Source: Natronoglomus mannanivorans
GTDB lineage: Archaea; Halobacteriota; Halobacteria; Halobacteriales; Natrialbaceae
DNA length: 64,000 bases
Assembly: GCA_025517485.1 (NCBI GenBank)
Contig: JAOPKB010000001.1
Location: 682,001-746,000 of the forward strand
Reading direction: 5' to 3'
This document shows, in pieces, positions 53,809 to 62,870 of this stretch; the first letter of the stretch is position 1; each line of letters opens with the position of its first letter. Under the pieces are notes generated by a model that saw nothing but the letters and a program-made list of their open reading frames with translations, made no database searches and was not told the origin of the DNA. A program made the position numbers and the translations under genes.

Positions 53809-53820
53809 GTAGCCGCCTGT

Positions 53821-53830
53821 CCCTTAAGGG
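53821..53830 (-). promoter_or_regulatory. Promoter of SRP RNA
   Basis: CCCTTAAGGG, preceded on the minus strand by the BRE-like CGAAAGG, lies about 20-25 bases ahead of the expected RNA start. Stable RNA genes of haloarchaea use such GC-flanked TTAA boxes. Confidence 0.45.
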
Positions 53831-53926
53831 CCTTTCGCCTCGAGGGTCGGAATCGACCGACGGCACTCGAGTCGGATCGAGACGAACGAGGGCTCGCGAT
53901 GGCCCTCGAGGGCTACGAGGAGAGCA

Positions 53927-54124
53927 CTACCGGTAGTCCCGAACGATGCCAATCCCGACGACCACCACGAGGCTCACACAGAGGGCGAGCAACGCACGCG
54001 TATCGGGGACGCCCGTCCCGAGTACCGAACCGACGATCGCAAAAATCGAGAAGATCGCGACGAGTTTCGCGAGGAACTCGAGAATGTCCACCGCCGATCG
54101 GTCACTGGTGCCGTGCTTGCTCAT
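53927..54124 (-). CDS. Small two-helix membrane protein
   Basis: Protein of 65 residues beginning MSKHGTSDRSAVDILEFLAK, with hydrophobic segments at about 18-36 and 44-60 and a basic end (IVRDYR). It resembles small conserved haloarchaeal membrane proteins; I do not know the family. A longer in-frame start at 54292 would add a Cys/Arg-rich leader without matching features. Confidence 0.55.
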   Translation of the reverse strand: MSKHGTSDRSAVDILEFLAKLVAIFSIFAIVGSVLGTGVPDTRALLALCVSLVVVVGIGIVRDYR

Positions 54125-54381
54125 CGACGACACCTTTCGAGCGAGTATCGGAAACACTTTCGAGTGCGCTCGAGCGAAAGGCCGGTGGCAGTAGCGGTGA
54201 GTAACCGATCGCGAGGAGACTCGAGTCGTCGGTCGAACACGCAGAATGGCTCGGTAGTCGGGAATCGTAGTACGTTTCTCTGCATACATCAAATTATTTC
54301 GTAGCTACCCACACATAGCACACTTATACAGCTTTTTTCTGGCGAAGATATATTAACGATGGCGATAATCGTTCAAACGTC

Positions 54382-55677
54382 ATGGAAGGAGACGCGCCCA
54401 CGGCGACTGACGCTATCGGACGGCGAGACTACCTCCGCGCGAGTGCCACAGTCGTCGGAGGGAGCACACTCCTCTCGGGCTGTCTCGGGGAACTCGGTGG
54501 AATCCGCGCTGCTGGCGCGGACTCGAGCACCGACTGGCCGACGTTCGCGGGGGACGTCGGGAACACCGGAGCGACGGCCGCCGCAGGACCCAGTGCGGCG
54601 ACCGAGCGCTGGTCCCTCGAGACGGGCCCGATCCTGACGACGCCGGCCGTCGTGGACGGTGTGGTGTACGTCGGTGTCCGTCGTTCCGGAGACGACAATA
54701 CTGGCGACGACGGCGGTCGACTCTCGGCGTTCGACGCGGACACGGGAGAACGACAGTGGTCGTTCGACGTCGCCGAGTGGCTCTCCGGGTCACCGGCTGT
54801 CGTCGACGGCGTCGTCTACGCGGCCGGTCCGACCGTGGACGCCTCCGAGGACGGCGTCGAACAGGAAGACACGGATCATCGCGTGTACGCGATCGACACC
54901 GACGGCACGGAGCTGTGGACGGCCGACGTGGACGGGCCGGGAAGCGTGTCGCCGACGGTCGTCGACGGAACCGTCTACGTGGCGACGTGGCACGGCACCC
55001 ACGCGCTCGAGGCCGAGACGGGCGACCAGCGATGGCACCACGGCCACGACCACGCGACCCACACGTGGGGTGGCCTAGCCGTCGTCGACGGAACGGTCTT
55101 CGTGGGAACCAGTACCGAGGCGTACGCCCTCGAGGCGACGACGGGTGACCTGCAGTGGCGGTACAGTCCGGACGACGAGCCGTCGAGAACGTGGGTCGCA
55201 CCCGCAGTCGTAGACGGAACGGCCTATCTCGTCTCCGGTCGCGGTGAACTCGTCGCGCTCGACGCCGAAACGGGAGACGTGCAGTGGCGCGCCGACGCGT
55301 CGATGCCGACACAGACGCCCGTCGTCGCCGACGGGACGCTCTATGCGGGATTGCTGTCGGATTCCGCCCAGGAAGGAGGCCGTATCGTCGCTTTCGACAC
55401 CGAGACGGGCGAGGAGCGATGGACGTTCCGGACGGACGAGCCCGGTGCCACAGTCGCCGTCGGCGGCGACACGGCCTACGTCCGCACGCTCGAGGGCGTC
55501 TATGCGCTCGACGTCGACGACGGTGAACCGCGATTGGACCGGGAGTTCGAGTCCACGTTTGGCCGTCCGTGGCAGGGAGCGGTCACCGAGGAAGTAACCT
55601 CGATGCCCGCGATCGCCGACGGCGCGCTCTTCGTCGGGAGCCCCAGCGGCGGCCTCTACGCGATCGGCGAGGAGTAG
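54382..55677 (+). CDS. PQQ-type beta-propeller lipoprotein
   Basis: Protein of 431 residues. A Tat signal (GRRDYLRASATVVGG) ends in LLSGC, a lipobox. The rest is a seven- to eight-bladed propeller of repeated AVVDGVVYV...LDAETGDxxW units, like BamB and PQQ-dependent dehydrogenases. No dehydrogenase active-site residues stand out, so a binding or scaffold role at the cell surface is more likely than catalysis. A TATA-like box (ATATATTAA, 54348-54356) lies 25 bases ahead of the ATG: leaderless. Confidence 0.85.
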   Translation: MEGDAPTATDAIGRRDYLRASATVVGGSTLLSGCLGELGGIRAAGADSSTDWPTFAGDVGNTGATAAAGPSAATERWSLETGPILTTPAVVDGVVYVGVRRSGDDNTGDDGGRLSAFDADTGERQWSFDVAEWLSGSPAVVDGVVYAAGPTVDASEDGVEQEDTDHRVYAIDTDGTELWTADVDGPGSVSPTVVDGTVYVATWHGTHALEAETGDQRWHHGHDHATHTWGGLAVVDGTVFVGTSTEAYALEATTGDLQWRYSPDDEPSRTWVAPAVVDGTAYLVSGRGELVALDAETGDVQWRADASMPTQTPVVADGTLYAGLLSDSAQEGGRIVAFDTETGEERWTFRTDEPGATVAVGGDTAYVRTLEGVYALDVDDGEPRLDREFESTFGRPWQGAVTEEVTSMPAIADGALFVGSPSGGLYAIGEE

Positions 55678-55729
55678 GAGACCGGTTTCACACCGTTTTG
55701 AGCACGCTGTTTCGTTCAGTCGACCGAAT

Positions 55730-56152
55730 TCACACCAGTGAGAGCGCTCGAGCGTACCACACCGAACAGGCGACGACGGCGGCCGACAGCGCGAGGACGA
55801 TCCAGCGATGGTACTCGAGCCACGCTGCTTCGCCGATGCTGGCGACGACGTTCTCGGGGACGGTGACAGCCCAGACGAGGACGAACAGCGTGAGGACGAA
55901 CCCGAGAACGAGCGTCAATCCGGCGACGTAGTCGGGTTGGGTTCGCAGCTCACGACCGGCCGCGAAGAGGACGATCGCGACGATCGCGAGCAACGAGAGG
56001 AACTGCGGCCCAGCGATCCCGTAGTCGTTGTAGTAGAGGTCGAACCCGGCCAGTTCGGCCTCGGAGAGGGCGACGTAGGGTGCGAACACGGCGAGAAGAT
56101 ACAGGACACAGGCGACGATACCGGCAGTCGGTGGACGCTGCTCGACGCGCAT
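55730..56152 (-). CDS. Four-helix membrane protein of unknown function
   Basis: Protein of 140 residues starting MRVEQRPPTAGIV with four hydrophobic helices (about 9-28, 47-64, 75-95 and 115-133). I recall similar haloarchaeal proteins only as a DUF family (possibly DUF7548). A longer frame upstream is mostly antisense to the gene at 56303 and is not real. It is convergent with the PQQ-propeller gene. Confidence 0.65.
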   Translation of the reverse strand: MRVEQRPPTAGIVACVLYLLAVFAPYVALSEAELAGFDLYYNDYGIAGPQFLSLLAIVAIVLFAAGRELRTQPDYVAGLTLVLGFVLTLFVLVWAVTVPENVVASIGEAAWLEYHRWIVLALSAAVVACSVWYARALSLV

Positions 56153-56302
56153 AGTCGTGGCGTCGAAGCGCGATTGTATAAGACCGACGGTCCTGCCGTG
56201 TGCCAGAGCGAAGTCGCAAGTACCCTCGAGACGCCGTGAGCGTCCGATTATTCCACCGACGAGGAGAAAGACACAATTAGCTGGAGGAACCACCGCACAC
56301 AC

Positions 56303-56671
56303 ATGGGACTCGGTAGTACGGCCAAGAAAATTCAGATGGTTTCCGACCGCGCCGAACAGATGTACAAACAGGTCCAGGAGCTCCAACAACGGATCATTAG
56401 CCTCGAGGAGGAAGTCGACGACACCCACCAGACGGTCAACAAGATCGACCACCAGCTCTCCGATCAGCGGGAACTGTTGCTCGCGATCGCGGACGAGCAC
56501 GGTATCGACGGCGAACAGATTCTCGCGGATGCGGCGATCGACGAGGCCGAAACTGCGGGCGAGGACGACGCTGAAGCTGCGGATAACGGCGCAAACGCCG
56601 AGGGAATCGATGAGGCAGAATCGACAGCTGACGCCGCCAACGACGAGGCGACGACGACCGAAACCGAGTGA
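56303..56671 (+). CDS. DUF5798-type coiled-coil protein
   Basis: Protein of 122 residues. The N-terminal half (MGLGSTAKKIQMVSDRAEQM through LSDQRELLLAIADEHGID) is a long coiled coil with heptads; the C-terminal half is an acidic Ala/Glu/Asp low-complexity tail. It matches what I recall as DUF5798, a haloarchaeal family of unknown function. It is in the same direction as cysteine synthase, 70 bases before it, and possibly co-transcribed. Confidence 0.7.
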   Translation: MGLGSTAKKIQMVSDRAEQMYKQVQELQQRIISLEEEVDDTHQTVNKIDHQLSDQRELLLAIADEHGIDGEQILADAAIDEAETAGEDDAEAADNGANAEGIDEAESTADAANDEATTTETE

Positions 56672-56741
56672 CGATTCGACGAGCGTCGGCTGAACGGTTT
56701 CGACAAAAGAGCTAACAGTCGGGGCAACATTTGCCTACCCG

Positions 56742-57722
56742 ATGACCACCCACGAGCGACCACTGGACTCCGTCCTCGAGACCGTGGGACAGACGCCGCT
56801 GGTCCGCGTTCACGACGCCCCACAGGGCGTCGCCGTCTACGCGAAACTCGAGTCGTTCAATCCCGGCGCGAGCATCAAGGATCGCATCGGGACCTACATG
56901 CTCGAACGGATGCTCGAGCGGGGCGATATAGCGCCCGGCGGGACGGTGATCGAACCGACCGCGGGGAACACGGGGATCGGGTTCGCGATCGCGGCCGGAC
57001 AGCTCGGCGTGGACGCGATCTTCGTCGTTCCCGAGCGGTTCAGCGTCGAGAAACAGCAGTTGATGTCCGCGCTGGGGGCCGAGATCATCAACACGCCGAC
57101 CGACGACGGGATGGACGGCGCGATCGAGCGCGCCCACGACCTCGCCGAGGAACTGGATGACGCGGTCGTTCCCCAGCAGTTCTCGAACCCCCTCAACACG
57201 GAAGCCCACTACGAGACGACCGGCCCGGAGATCTACGAGGCCCTCGACGGCGAGGTCGGTGCCGTCGTCGCCGGCTGTGGGACGGCGGGGACGCTCATGG
57301 GAATCGCACGCTACGCACGCGAGCAAAACGACGAAACGTTCGTCGCCGGCGTCGAACCCGAAGGGTCACTGTACGGCGAATTTCTGGGCGAGGACCGCAC
57401 TGAAGGCGAGTACAAGATCGAGGGGATCGGCACCCACAACGTCGAGACCAACGAACTGTTCGAACCGGATCTCGTCGACGACGTCTACGCGGTCTCGGAT
57501 CGGGCCGCCCACGACGAACTCCGCCGGCTCGCCCGCGAGGAGGGACACCTCGTCGCCTCGAGTGCGGCGGCAGCGAGCGTCGCCGCGAAACACGTCGCCA
57601 GCGGGATCGACTCGGGCGAGATCGACGCACCTCACGAGACCGTCGTGACGGTGTTTCCCGACTCGAGCGAGCGGTATCTGTCGAAGGGCATCTATCGGTC
57701 GTTCGAAGAGTGGGAGGGCTGA
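56742..57722 (+). CDS. cysK: Cysteine synthase-type PLP enzyme
   Basis: Fold-type II PLP enzyme of 326 residues. Lys46 in GASIKDRIG binds PLP; PTAGNTGIG (72-80) is the Asn loop, and GCGTAGTLMG the phosphate-binding loop. LESFNPGASIKDR is typical of O-acetylserine sulfhydrylase, but haloarchaea also have cystathionine beta-synthase-like members, so the exact reaction (cysteine or cystathionine formation) is uncertain. The start follows a likely short leader. Confidence 0.88.
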   Translation: MTTHERPLDSVLETVGQTPLVRVHDAPQGVAVYAKLESFNPGASIKDRIGTYMLERMLERGDIAPGGTVIEPTAGNTGIGFAIAAGQLGVDAIFVVPERFSVEKQQLMSALGAEIINTPTDDGMDGAIERAHDLAEELDDAVVPQQFSNPLNTEAHYETTGPEIYEALDGEVGAVVAGCGTAGTLMGIARYAREQNDETFVAGVEPEGSLYGEFLGEDRTEGEYKIEGIGTHNVETNELFEPDLVDDVYAVSDRAAHDELRRLAREEGHLVASSAAAASVAAKHVASGIDSGEIDAPHETVVTVFPDSSERYLSKGIYRSFEEWEG

Positions 57723-57761
57723 GCGGCCGGCGTCTCTCCCACAGTCTTCCGGCTCCACAGG

Positions 57762-58172
57762 TCACGCGACCAACCGCCGATGTTCGACTTTTATGCACCG
57801 ATCCTGAACGACCGTTTTTCCGGCGTCCTCGGCTCGAGTGGCGGCCTCGTCGTCGACGATCCCCAGTTGCGTCCAGACGACGTCGACGTCGTCGCGCTCG
57901 AGCGCTTCGTCGACGATCCCGCTCACCTCCTCGCTCGGGCGGAAGACACAGACGACGTCGATGCGTTCGTCGACGTCGGAGAGCGAATCCGCCGCCGGAC
58001 GGTCGAAGATCTCGTCGGCGAAGGGATTGACCGGAATCACGTCGTAGCCGTGCTCGAGGAGATATTTCGGGACGCCGTGGGCAGCCTTTCCGGGGGTACT
58101 CGAACAGCCGACGACCGCGATCGTCCGCCGATTCAGAATCTCTCGGAGCGTCTCGTCGTCTTCGACTGGCAT
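57762..58172 (-). CDS. CoA-binding (YccU-type) protein
   Basis: Protein of 136 residues with a Rossmann-like CoA-binding fold: IAVVGCSSTPGKAAHGVPKYL at the start, YDVIPVNPF, VDVVCVFRPSEEV and VVWTQLGIVDDEAA. Single-domain members are common and uncharacterised, thought to bind CoA or a related nucleotide. It is convergent with cysteine synthase (40 bases between stops). The start MPVEDDETL fits the family. Confidence 0.85.
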   Translation of the reverse strand: MPVEDDETLREILNRRTIAVVGCSSTPGKAAHGVPKYLLEHGYDVIPVNPFADEIFDRPAADSLSDVDERIDVVCVFRPSEEVSGIVDEALERDDVDVVWTQLGIVDDEAATRAEDAGKTVVQDRCIKVEHRRLVA

Positions 58173-58318
58173 GGCTGCTCGTACACGATAGATCGGGATA
58201 ACGGTGGCCGTCCTAACAACGGTGGATCGGGGCGACCGCACCAGTCGCGATTCGGGGGAGAGCAGAGACGGGGGAACACGACCACCACAGTTACGCAGAC
58301 GCGATCCGTTCACCGGCT

Positions 58319-59158
58319 ATGAGCGTCCCAACAGTCACACTACAGAGCGACGAGACGATGCCGGTCGTCGGCTTCGGCACGGGGGGTCTCGATGGGGACC
58401 CACTCATCGATGCGATCCACACCGCCATCGAAACGGGGTATACGCGCTTCGACACCGCCGAAGGCTACGGGAACGAGTCCGCGGTCGGAGATGCAGTGGC
58501 CGAATACGACCGCGACGACCTCTTTCTCACGTCGAAGGTACTTCCGTCGAACCTCGCCTACGAGAGCGTCATCGAGGCGTGCAACGCCTCGCTCGAGCGA
58601 CTGGGAACCGACTACCTCGATCTCTACCTGATCCACTGGCCCAACCCGGCGATCTCACTGCGCGAGACGCTGTCGGCGATGGCAACCCTTCACGAGGAGG
58701 GCCTGATCCGTAGCGTCGGCGTCTCGAACTGCAGCGCCTACCAGCTGAGTTGTGCCCAGCACGTCTCGGACGTGCCGATCGCGGTCAACCAGATCGAATT
58801 CCACCCGTGGCGACGGCAATCGGCGGTCGTCGACTACTGTCAGAAGACGGACGTCGTCGTCGACGCTGCAGCGCCACTCGCCCGGACGGAGGTGTTCGAG
58901 GAGTCGACCGTCCAGGCGCTCGCCGAGACGTACGATCGGACGCCCGCACAAATCGTCCTCCGGTGGGCACTCGAGAACGACGTCACCGTGATCCCGCACT
59001 CGACCGCCCCGGAACACGTCCGGGAGAATCTGGCACTGTTCGACTGGGACCTCTCCGAGGAAGATCGCCGGCGACTCGACGAACTCGACCGAGATCACTC
59101 CGTCTACAATCTCTCGCCGACAGACTGGACGGACGACACGTTCGGGATCTCCCGGTAG
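58319..59158 (+). CDS. Aldo/keto reductase
   Basis: NADPH-dependent TIM-barrel reductase of 279 residues with the full tetrad: Asp45 in FDTAEGYG, Tyr50, Lys73 in TSKVLP and His106 in LIHWPNP. GVSNCSAYQL and the C-terminal IPHSTAPEHVRENL bind the cofactor. It reduces aldehydes or ketones; the substrate is unknown, with 2,5-diketo-gluconate reductase-like members closest by motif. It is divergent from the CoA-binding gene. Confidence 0.9.
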   Translation: MSVPTVTLQSDETMPVVGFGTGGLDGDPLIDAIHTAIETGYTRFDTAEGYGNESAVGDAVAEYDRDDLFLTSKVLPSNLAYESVIEACNASLERLGTDYLDLYLIHWPNPAISLRETLSAMATLHEEGLIRSVGVSNCSAYQLSCAQHVSDVPIAVNQIEFHPWRRQSAVVDYCQKTDVVVDAAAPLARTEVFEESTVQALAETYDRTPAQIVLRWALENDVTVIPHSTAPEHVRENLALFDWDLSEEDRRRLDELDRDHSVYNLSPTDWTDDTFGISR

Positions 59159-59285
59159 TACAGCGCAGAAACGACGTCTACAGATGTCTGAACCCCGACT
59201 GTGTTCGTCGTGATCGAAGCCACGAGAAAGAGAGACCGATCTCGAGGAGGAGAGACGGCAGTCACAACCCCAGTACACGCGCCAC

Positions 59286-59915
59286 TCACGAAGAGAAGCC
59301 GGCGGTCCGAATCTTCGGTTCCGACCCCTCGCCCTCTTCGACCTCGATGATGGCGTCGAACAGCTGTTTGAGCGTGTTCATCGTCTGGTCGTCGTGGGCA
59401 GTCGAGTCGATCACGTAAATCCCGAGGGCGTCGGCGCTCTGGACGCGGCCGGTGAAAACGTGGAGGAACCGAAAGACGGTCTGGAGGTTCGAGTACATCA
59501 ACAGCGTCGAGACGGAGTGGAGCATGATTCGGTTCTGTGAGAGTCCACGAACCTCGTAGAACTCCTGGAGGAACTCGGAGAGTTTGATTCCGATTCCGGT
59601 CATGTCGACCGGCGACGACGCGTACTTGATCCGCGGGTCGTCCTCGACCGACCCGATCCCTCGCTGCTTGGTAACACAGTCGACGATCCCGACGCTCACG
59701 TCGTCTGCGTCACCGACGACACCGGTAAACTCCGAGAGAACCTTGTCAGCGCTGTCTTTCGTCGTGACGATGATCGTTCCGTCACCGCGCTGAGCACCGC
59801 TGGCGAGGACGTCGAGGGCGATCTTTCGTTTCCCCGTCAGTGGCGGACCTGCGACGAGAACGTTGGTCCCGGGATCGATTTCAGTGTCCGGAAGGACATC
59901 TGCAAGGTCATACAT
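59286..59915 (-). CDS. RecA/KaiC-superfamily ATPase-like protein
   Basis: Protein of 209 residues with a Walker A-like GPPLTGKRKIA (about 24-34) and a hydrophobic strand ending IYVIDSTAH in the Walker B place. The overall layout fits small RecA/RAD55-like haloarchaeal proteins often annotated as signal-transduction ATPases. It lacks a second KaiC domain and DNA-binding loops are unclear. It is alone, with no che gene beside it. Confidence 0.7.
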   Translation of the reverse strand: MYDLADVLPDTEIDPGTNVLVAGPPLTGKRKIALDVLASGAQRGDGTIIVTTKDSADKVLSEFTGVVGDADDVSVGIVDCVTKQRGIGSVEDDPRIKYASSPVDMTGIGIKLSEFLQEFYEVRGLSQNRIMLHSVSTLLMYSNLQTVFRFLHVFTGRVQSADALGIYVIDSTAHDDQTMNTLKQLFDAIIEVEEGEGSEPKIRTAGFSS

Positions 59916-60166
59916 GCCAGATACTCACATTCATTCCCAGTTCAGTCCATGGACAACTGTGACTGGGGCCGTATCTACTCCGACGTTGGTATGAGAATAC
60001 AGTAACCAGTTTATATTCCTTTTGATTACACACCCTCGCGGAGACGACAGTTCAAATACGTGTGGCGTCGGTTCTGGTCGGAAGCTGACAGACGAGACGC
60101 CTCGAGACGAGTACGTAACAACTCGACGTCCCGGCTGCCACCGGCGGACACGGTTCGACTGGCCGC

Positions 60167-61036
60167 TCACAGCGAAACCGCGATCGGGACTGCGACCTCG
60201 AGTGCGAGCCGTCCGACGATAAACGAAAGCGCCGCGAGGAACATCCCGTACTTCAGGTGCTCCTGACTCGCCGTCGGATCCTCGAACCCCTCGTAGGCCG
60301 CGTAGAGCATGACGAGGTTCGCCGGCACGACGACCACGAGATATGCGACGCCGAAGTCCCCGAGCACGAACGGAACTGGACTCGCGAGCACCGCGACGAC
60401 GAGGAGTGCAGTCCCCACGAGCAGCGCCGGGCGTTCCCCGATCGCGATCGGAAGCGTGTTCAACCCTTCCTCGCGGTCGCCCTCGACGTCCTCGACGTCC
60501 TTGATGATCTCGCGGGTGAGCGTCGACAGCGCCGCCAGCAGGAACAGGACGAACGCCGTCTCGAGGTTCCCGCCGACCGCCGCCGCGCCGAACAGGAAGG
60601 TACTCCCGCCGAGATAGGCCACGACCGCGTTTCCGACGCCGGGGAGACCCTTGAACAGTTTCGTGTAGGCGACGAGTGCGAGCAGGTTGATCACGGCGAT
60701 CGCGATCGCCAACCACGGTAACAGCAACGCGAGTGCGGTCGCGAGCGCGAAGAGGACGACGCTGAACGCGAGCGCCCCTCGCGGACTGACCGCGCCTCGA
60801 GGAATCGCCCGATCCGGCTGATTGATCCGGTCGATTTCCCGATCGAAGTAGTCGTTGATGGCCATCCCCGCAGCGGTCGCGAAGACGGTCGCGCCGACCG
60901 CCGCGGCGACCATCAGCGGCGCATCGCCGATGCCACCAGCGACGAACGCGCCAATAAACGTCAGTACGCCGGCCGCGACCGAATTCACCGGTCGCGTCAA
61001 CTCGAGTCCCCCGCGTACGGTCTCGCCCGCAGTCAT
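60167..61036 (-). CDS. Digeranylgeranylglyceryl phosphate synthase (UbiA family)
   Basis: Membrane prenyltransferase of 289 residues with eight to nine helices. The first Asp-rich motif NDYFDREIDRINQPDRAI starts at residue 61 and the second is KDVEDVEGDREEG. It adds the second geranylgeranyl chain to glycerol phosphate, a core step in archaeal lipid synthesis. TTTATA (61061-61066, minus) lies 24 bases before the ATG, so the mRNA is leaderless. Confidence 0.9.
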   Translation of the reverse strand: MTAGETVRGGLELTRPVNSVAAGVLTFIGAFVAGGIGDAPLMVAAAVGATVFATAAGMAINDYFDREIDRINQPDRAIPRGAVSPRGALAFSVVLFALATALALLLPWLAIAIAVINLLALVAYTKLFKGLPGVGNAVVAYLGGSTFLFGAAAVGGNLETAFVLFLLAALSTLTREIIKDVEDVEGDREEGLNTLPIAIGERPALLVGTALLVVAVLASPVPFVLGDFGVAYLVVVVPANLVMLYAAYEGFEDPTASQEHLKYGMFLAALSFIVGRLALEVAVPIAVSL

Positions 61037-61060
61037 GCTCTGGAGTGTTCAGTCGCCGGC

Positions 61061-61066
61061 TATAAA
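61061..61066 (-). promoter_or_regulatory. TATA box of the DGGGP synthase gene
   Basis: TTTATA on the minus strand with the leaderless spacing described for that gene. Confidence 0.55.
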
Positions 61067-61165
61067 CGGTGCGATACGGCTGTCTGTCAGGCAGGCTTGA
61101 CTGTACAGGAAGAGAACGGTCCGAGAACGGACTGGGACGGGGATAGCAACGGGGCCGGAAACGAC

Positions 61166-61357
61166 CTAGCGCCACGCCTCGAGGTCACAGAGGACGTTGG
61201 CGTCGACCGAGAGCCACCGCGTCAGCTGTTCGTCACCGGTGGTCTCGACCGGGACGACCGTCCAGATCTCCCCGTCGTCGGTGAGCAACTCGAGTCGGAT
61301 GTCGGGTCTGCGCTGTTCGTCGTCGGTGTGTCCAACTGGAGTTTCGGCGGTCGTCAT
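61166..61357 (-). CDS. Small conserved haloarchaeal protein
   Basis: Protein of 63 residues: RLELLTDDGEIWTVVPVETTGDEQLTRWLSVDANVLCDLEAWR forms a small beta-rich domain when read in parts (strands at about 20-28, 32-39), and the N-terminus is acidic. I recall it as a haloarchaeal DUF (possibly DUF7511) but cannot confirm. TTTATA at 61384-61389 (minus strand) stands 26 bases before the ATG, which fixes the start at 61357. Confidence 0.6.
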   Translation of the reverse strand: MTTAETPVGHTDDEQRRPDIRLELLTDDGEIWTVVPVETTGDEQLTRWLSVDANVLCDLEAWR

Positions 61358-61548
61358 AGTACAGTCGAAGAGAGGAGCGGTGGTATAAAGAGCCAGTGTG
61401 GTGATTTTCAGTGGTCGGGAATCTGCGATTGTAAGTGAGCGCGAAGGGGAACGACTCGAGGAGAGACGAGAGGGGCCGTGATAGCGTGGACCGTAACGGA
61501 CGGAAATCGAGCGGTTTATACGACGGCGCCGGAAACAAAATGTTGCGA

Positions 61549-61623
61549 GGGCGCTTAGCTCAGTCTGGACAGAGTGCTTGGCTTCGGACCAAGTTGTCGC
61601 GGGTTCAAATCCTGCAGCGCCCA
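61549..61623 (+). tRNA. tRNA-Arg (anticodon TCG)
   Basis: Acceptor GGGCGCT (61549-61555) pairs with AGCGCCC (61616-61622), with discriminator A at 61623. The anticodon stem CTTGG/CCAAG holds the loop CTTCGGA, giving anticodon TCG (codon CGA, Arg). The T-arm is present and CCA is not encoded. TTTATA at 61515-61520 is a likely promoter box. A tyrosine integrase gene follows, so the 3' end of this tRNA is the probable attachment site. Confidence 0.93.
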
Positions 61624-61646
61624 TCTGAAATAAACTCTCTTAGCAT

Positions 61647-61689
61647 CCAACAGACGTAGAGGCTTCGCTTAAGTCAGTCTGTCTGTTGG
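61647..61689. repeat. Inverted repeat next to the attachment site
   Basis: CCAACAGAC (61647-61655) and GTCTGTTGG (61681-61689) are perfect 9-base inverted repeats with a 25-base spacer, between the tRNA and the integrase. They may be an integrase arm site or a control element; this is inferred from position. Confidence 0.5.
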
Positions 61690-61760
61690 GGCAGGTGAGT
61701 TGAAGTCCCGACGACTTGCACCCCGTTCTCGGCCGGTGGTTCGCTAGAGCCAAACGAACC

Positions 61761-62780
61761 ATGGAAGACATCGAACCCACCGAAGCCGTCCAGATGTATA
61801 TCGCGGACAAGCAACCCGAACTCGCCCAATCAACGGTCTATTCACATAAGTCGCGCTTATCACACTTCACCGAGTGGTGCGCGGGCGACGGTAGCATCAA
61901 GTACCTCTCGGAACTGGATCCGATCGACTGCCATCGGTACAAACTCTGGAGACGAGACGAGCACGACATCAACAACGTCACTCTCAAGACCCAACTCGAT
62001 ACACTTCGTGTGTTTCTCCGCTGGGCAGATAGGTCACTTAATGCAGCGAAGAACGACATCAGTGAGGCCGTCCTATCGCCGGCCCTCAACGATGGAGAGA
62101 ATGAACGCGACGTGATGCTCGATCCAGAAGCCGCGCAAGCAGTCCTCGACCACCTGGAGAAGTACGAGTATGCCAGCACCGACCACCTTACAATGCTTCT
62201 TTTGATCCGGTGCATCTTTCGTCGAGGCGCGTTGCGCGCGATCGACCTTGACGACTGTAAACTCGATACTGATACGCCCGTCATCGAAGTCGAGCACCGA
62301 CCCGAGACGGAGACACCGCTGAAGAACCAACACGATGGAGAACGTGTCGTCGCTCTCAAACAGGAAACACGTGACGTCGTTAACGACTTCATCGACACTA
62401 ATCGGCACGACGTCACCGATGATAGCGGACGTGACGCGCTCATCACTACAGCACAAGGCCGGGCACACGCGCAGACGATCCAAGCGACTGCGTATGCGAA
62501 TACACGCCCATGTGCTGTAGGACAAGAGTGCCCACATGGAAGGGATATCGAGATGTGTGACGCCGCACAGAACCGACAAATCGCGTACGAGTGCCCCAGT
62601 AGTGTGAGTCCCCATGCGATCAGAAGAGGGGCGATCACCCATTGGCTACAGAACGATGTCCCAAAACACGTCGTAAGCGACAGGAGTGATGTCCAAGTTG
62701 ATACTTTGGAAAAACACTACGACCAGAGATCGGAAAGAGCCAAAGCAGAGCAACGTCGGAGGTACCTAGACAACGTGTAG
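61761..62780 (+). CDS. Tyrosine recombinase/integrase of the island
   Basis: Protein of 339 residues. An N-terminal SAM-like core-binding domain (about 7-95) is followed by the catalytic domain, with Arg159 in RRGALRAIDLDD, His285 and Arg288 in SPHAIRRGAITHW, and the nucleophile Tyr320 in EKHYDQRSE. A Cys cluster (CAVGQECPHGRDIEMC, 251-266) is typical of haloarchaeal integrases. The start MEDIEPTEA at 61761 is preferred; the frame is open to 61716. All four key residues appear present, so the element may still be mobile. Confidence 0.88.
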   Translation: MEDIEPTEAVQMYIADKQPELAQSTVYSHKSRLSHFTEWCAGDGSIKYLSELDPIDCHRYKLWRRDEHDINNVTLKTQLDTLRVFLRWADRSLNAAKNDISEAVLSPALNDGENERDVMLDPEAAQAVLDHLEKYEYASTDHLTMLLLIRCIFRRGALRAIDLDDCKLDTDTPVIEVEHRPETETPLKNQHDGERVVALKQETRDVVNDFIDTNRHDVTDDSGRDALITTAQGRAHAQTIQATAYANTRPCAVGQECPHGRDIEMCDAAQNRQIAYECPSSVSPHAIRRGAITHWLQNDVPKHVVSDRSDVQVDTLEKHYDQRSERAKAEQRRRYLDNV

Positions 62781-62870
62781 GTGCTACTGGTCTACTGACG
62801 TACTGATGAGCCTACAGCTAACCCGCTCATCAGTCGAGGACTGACCGAACCCCTTTATCCAATTCTACTC

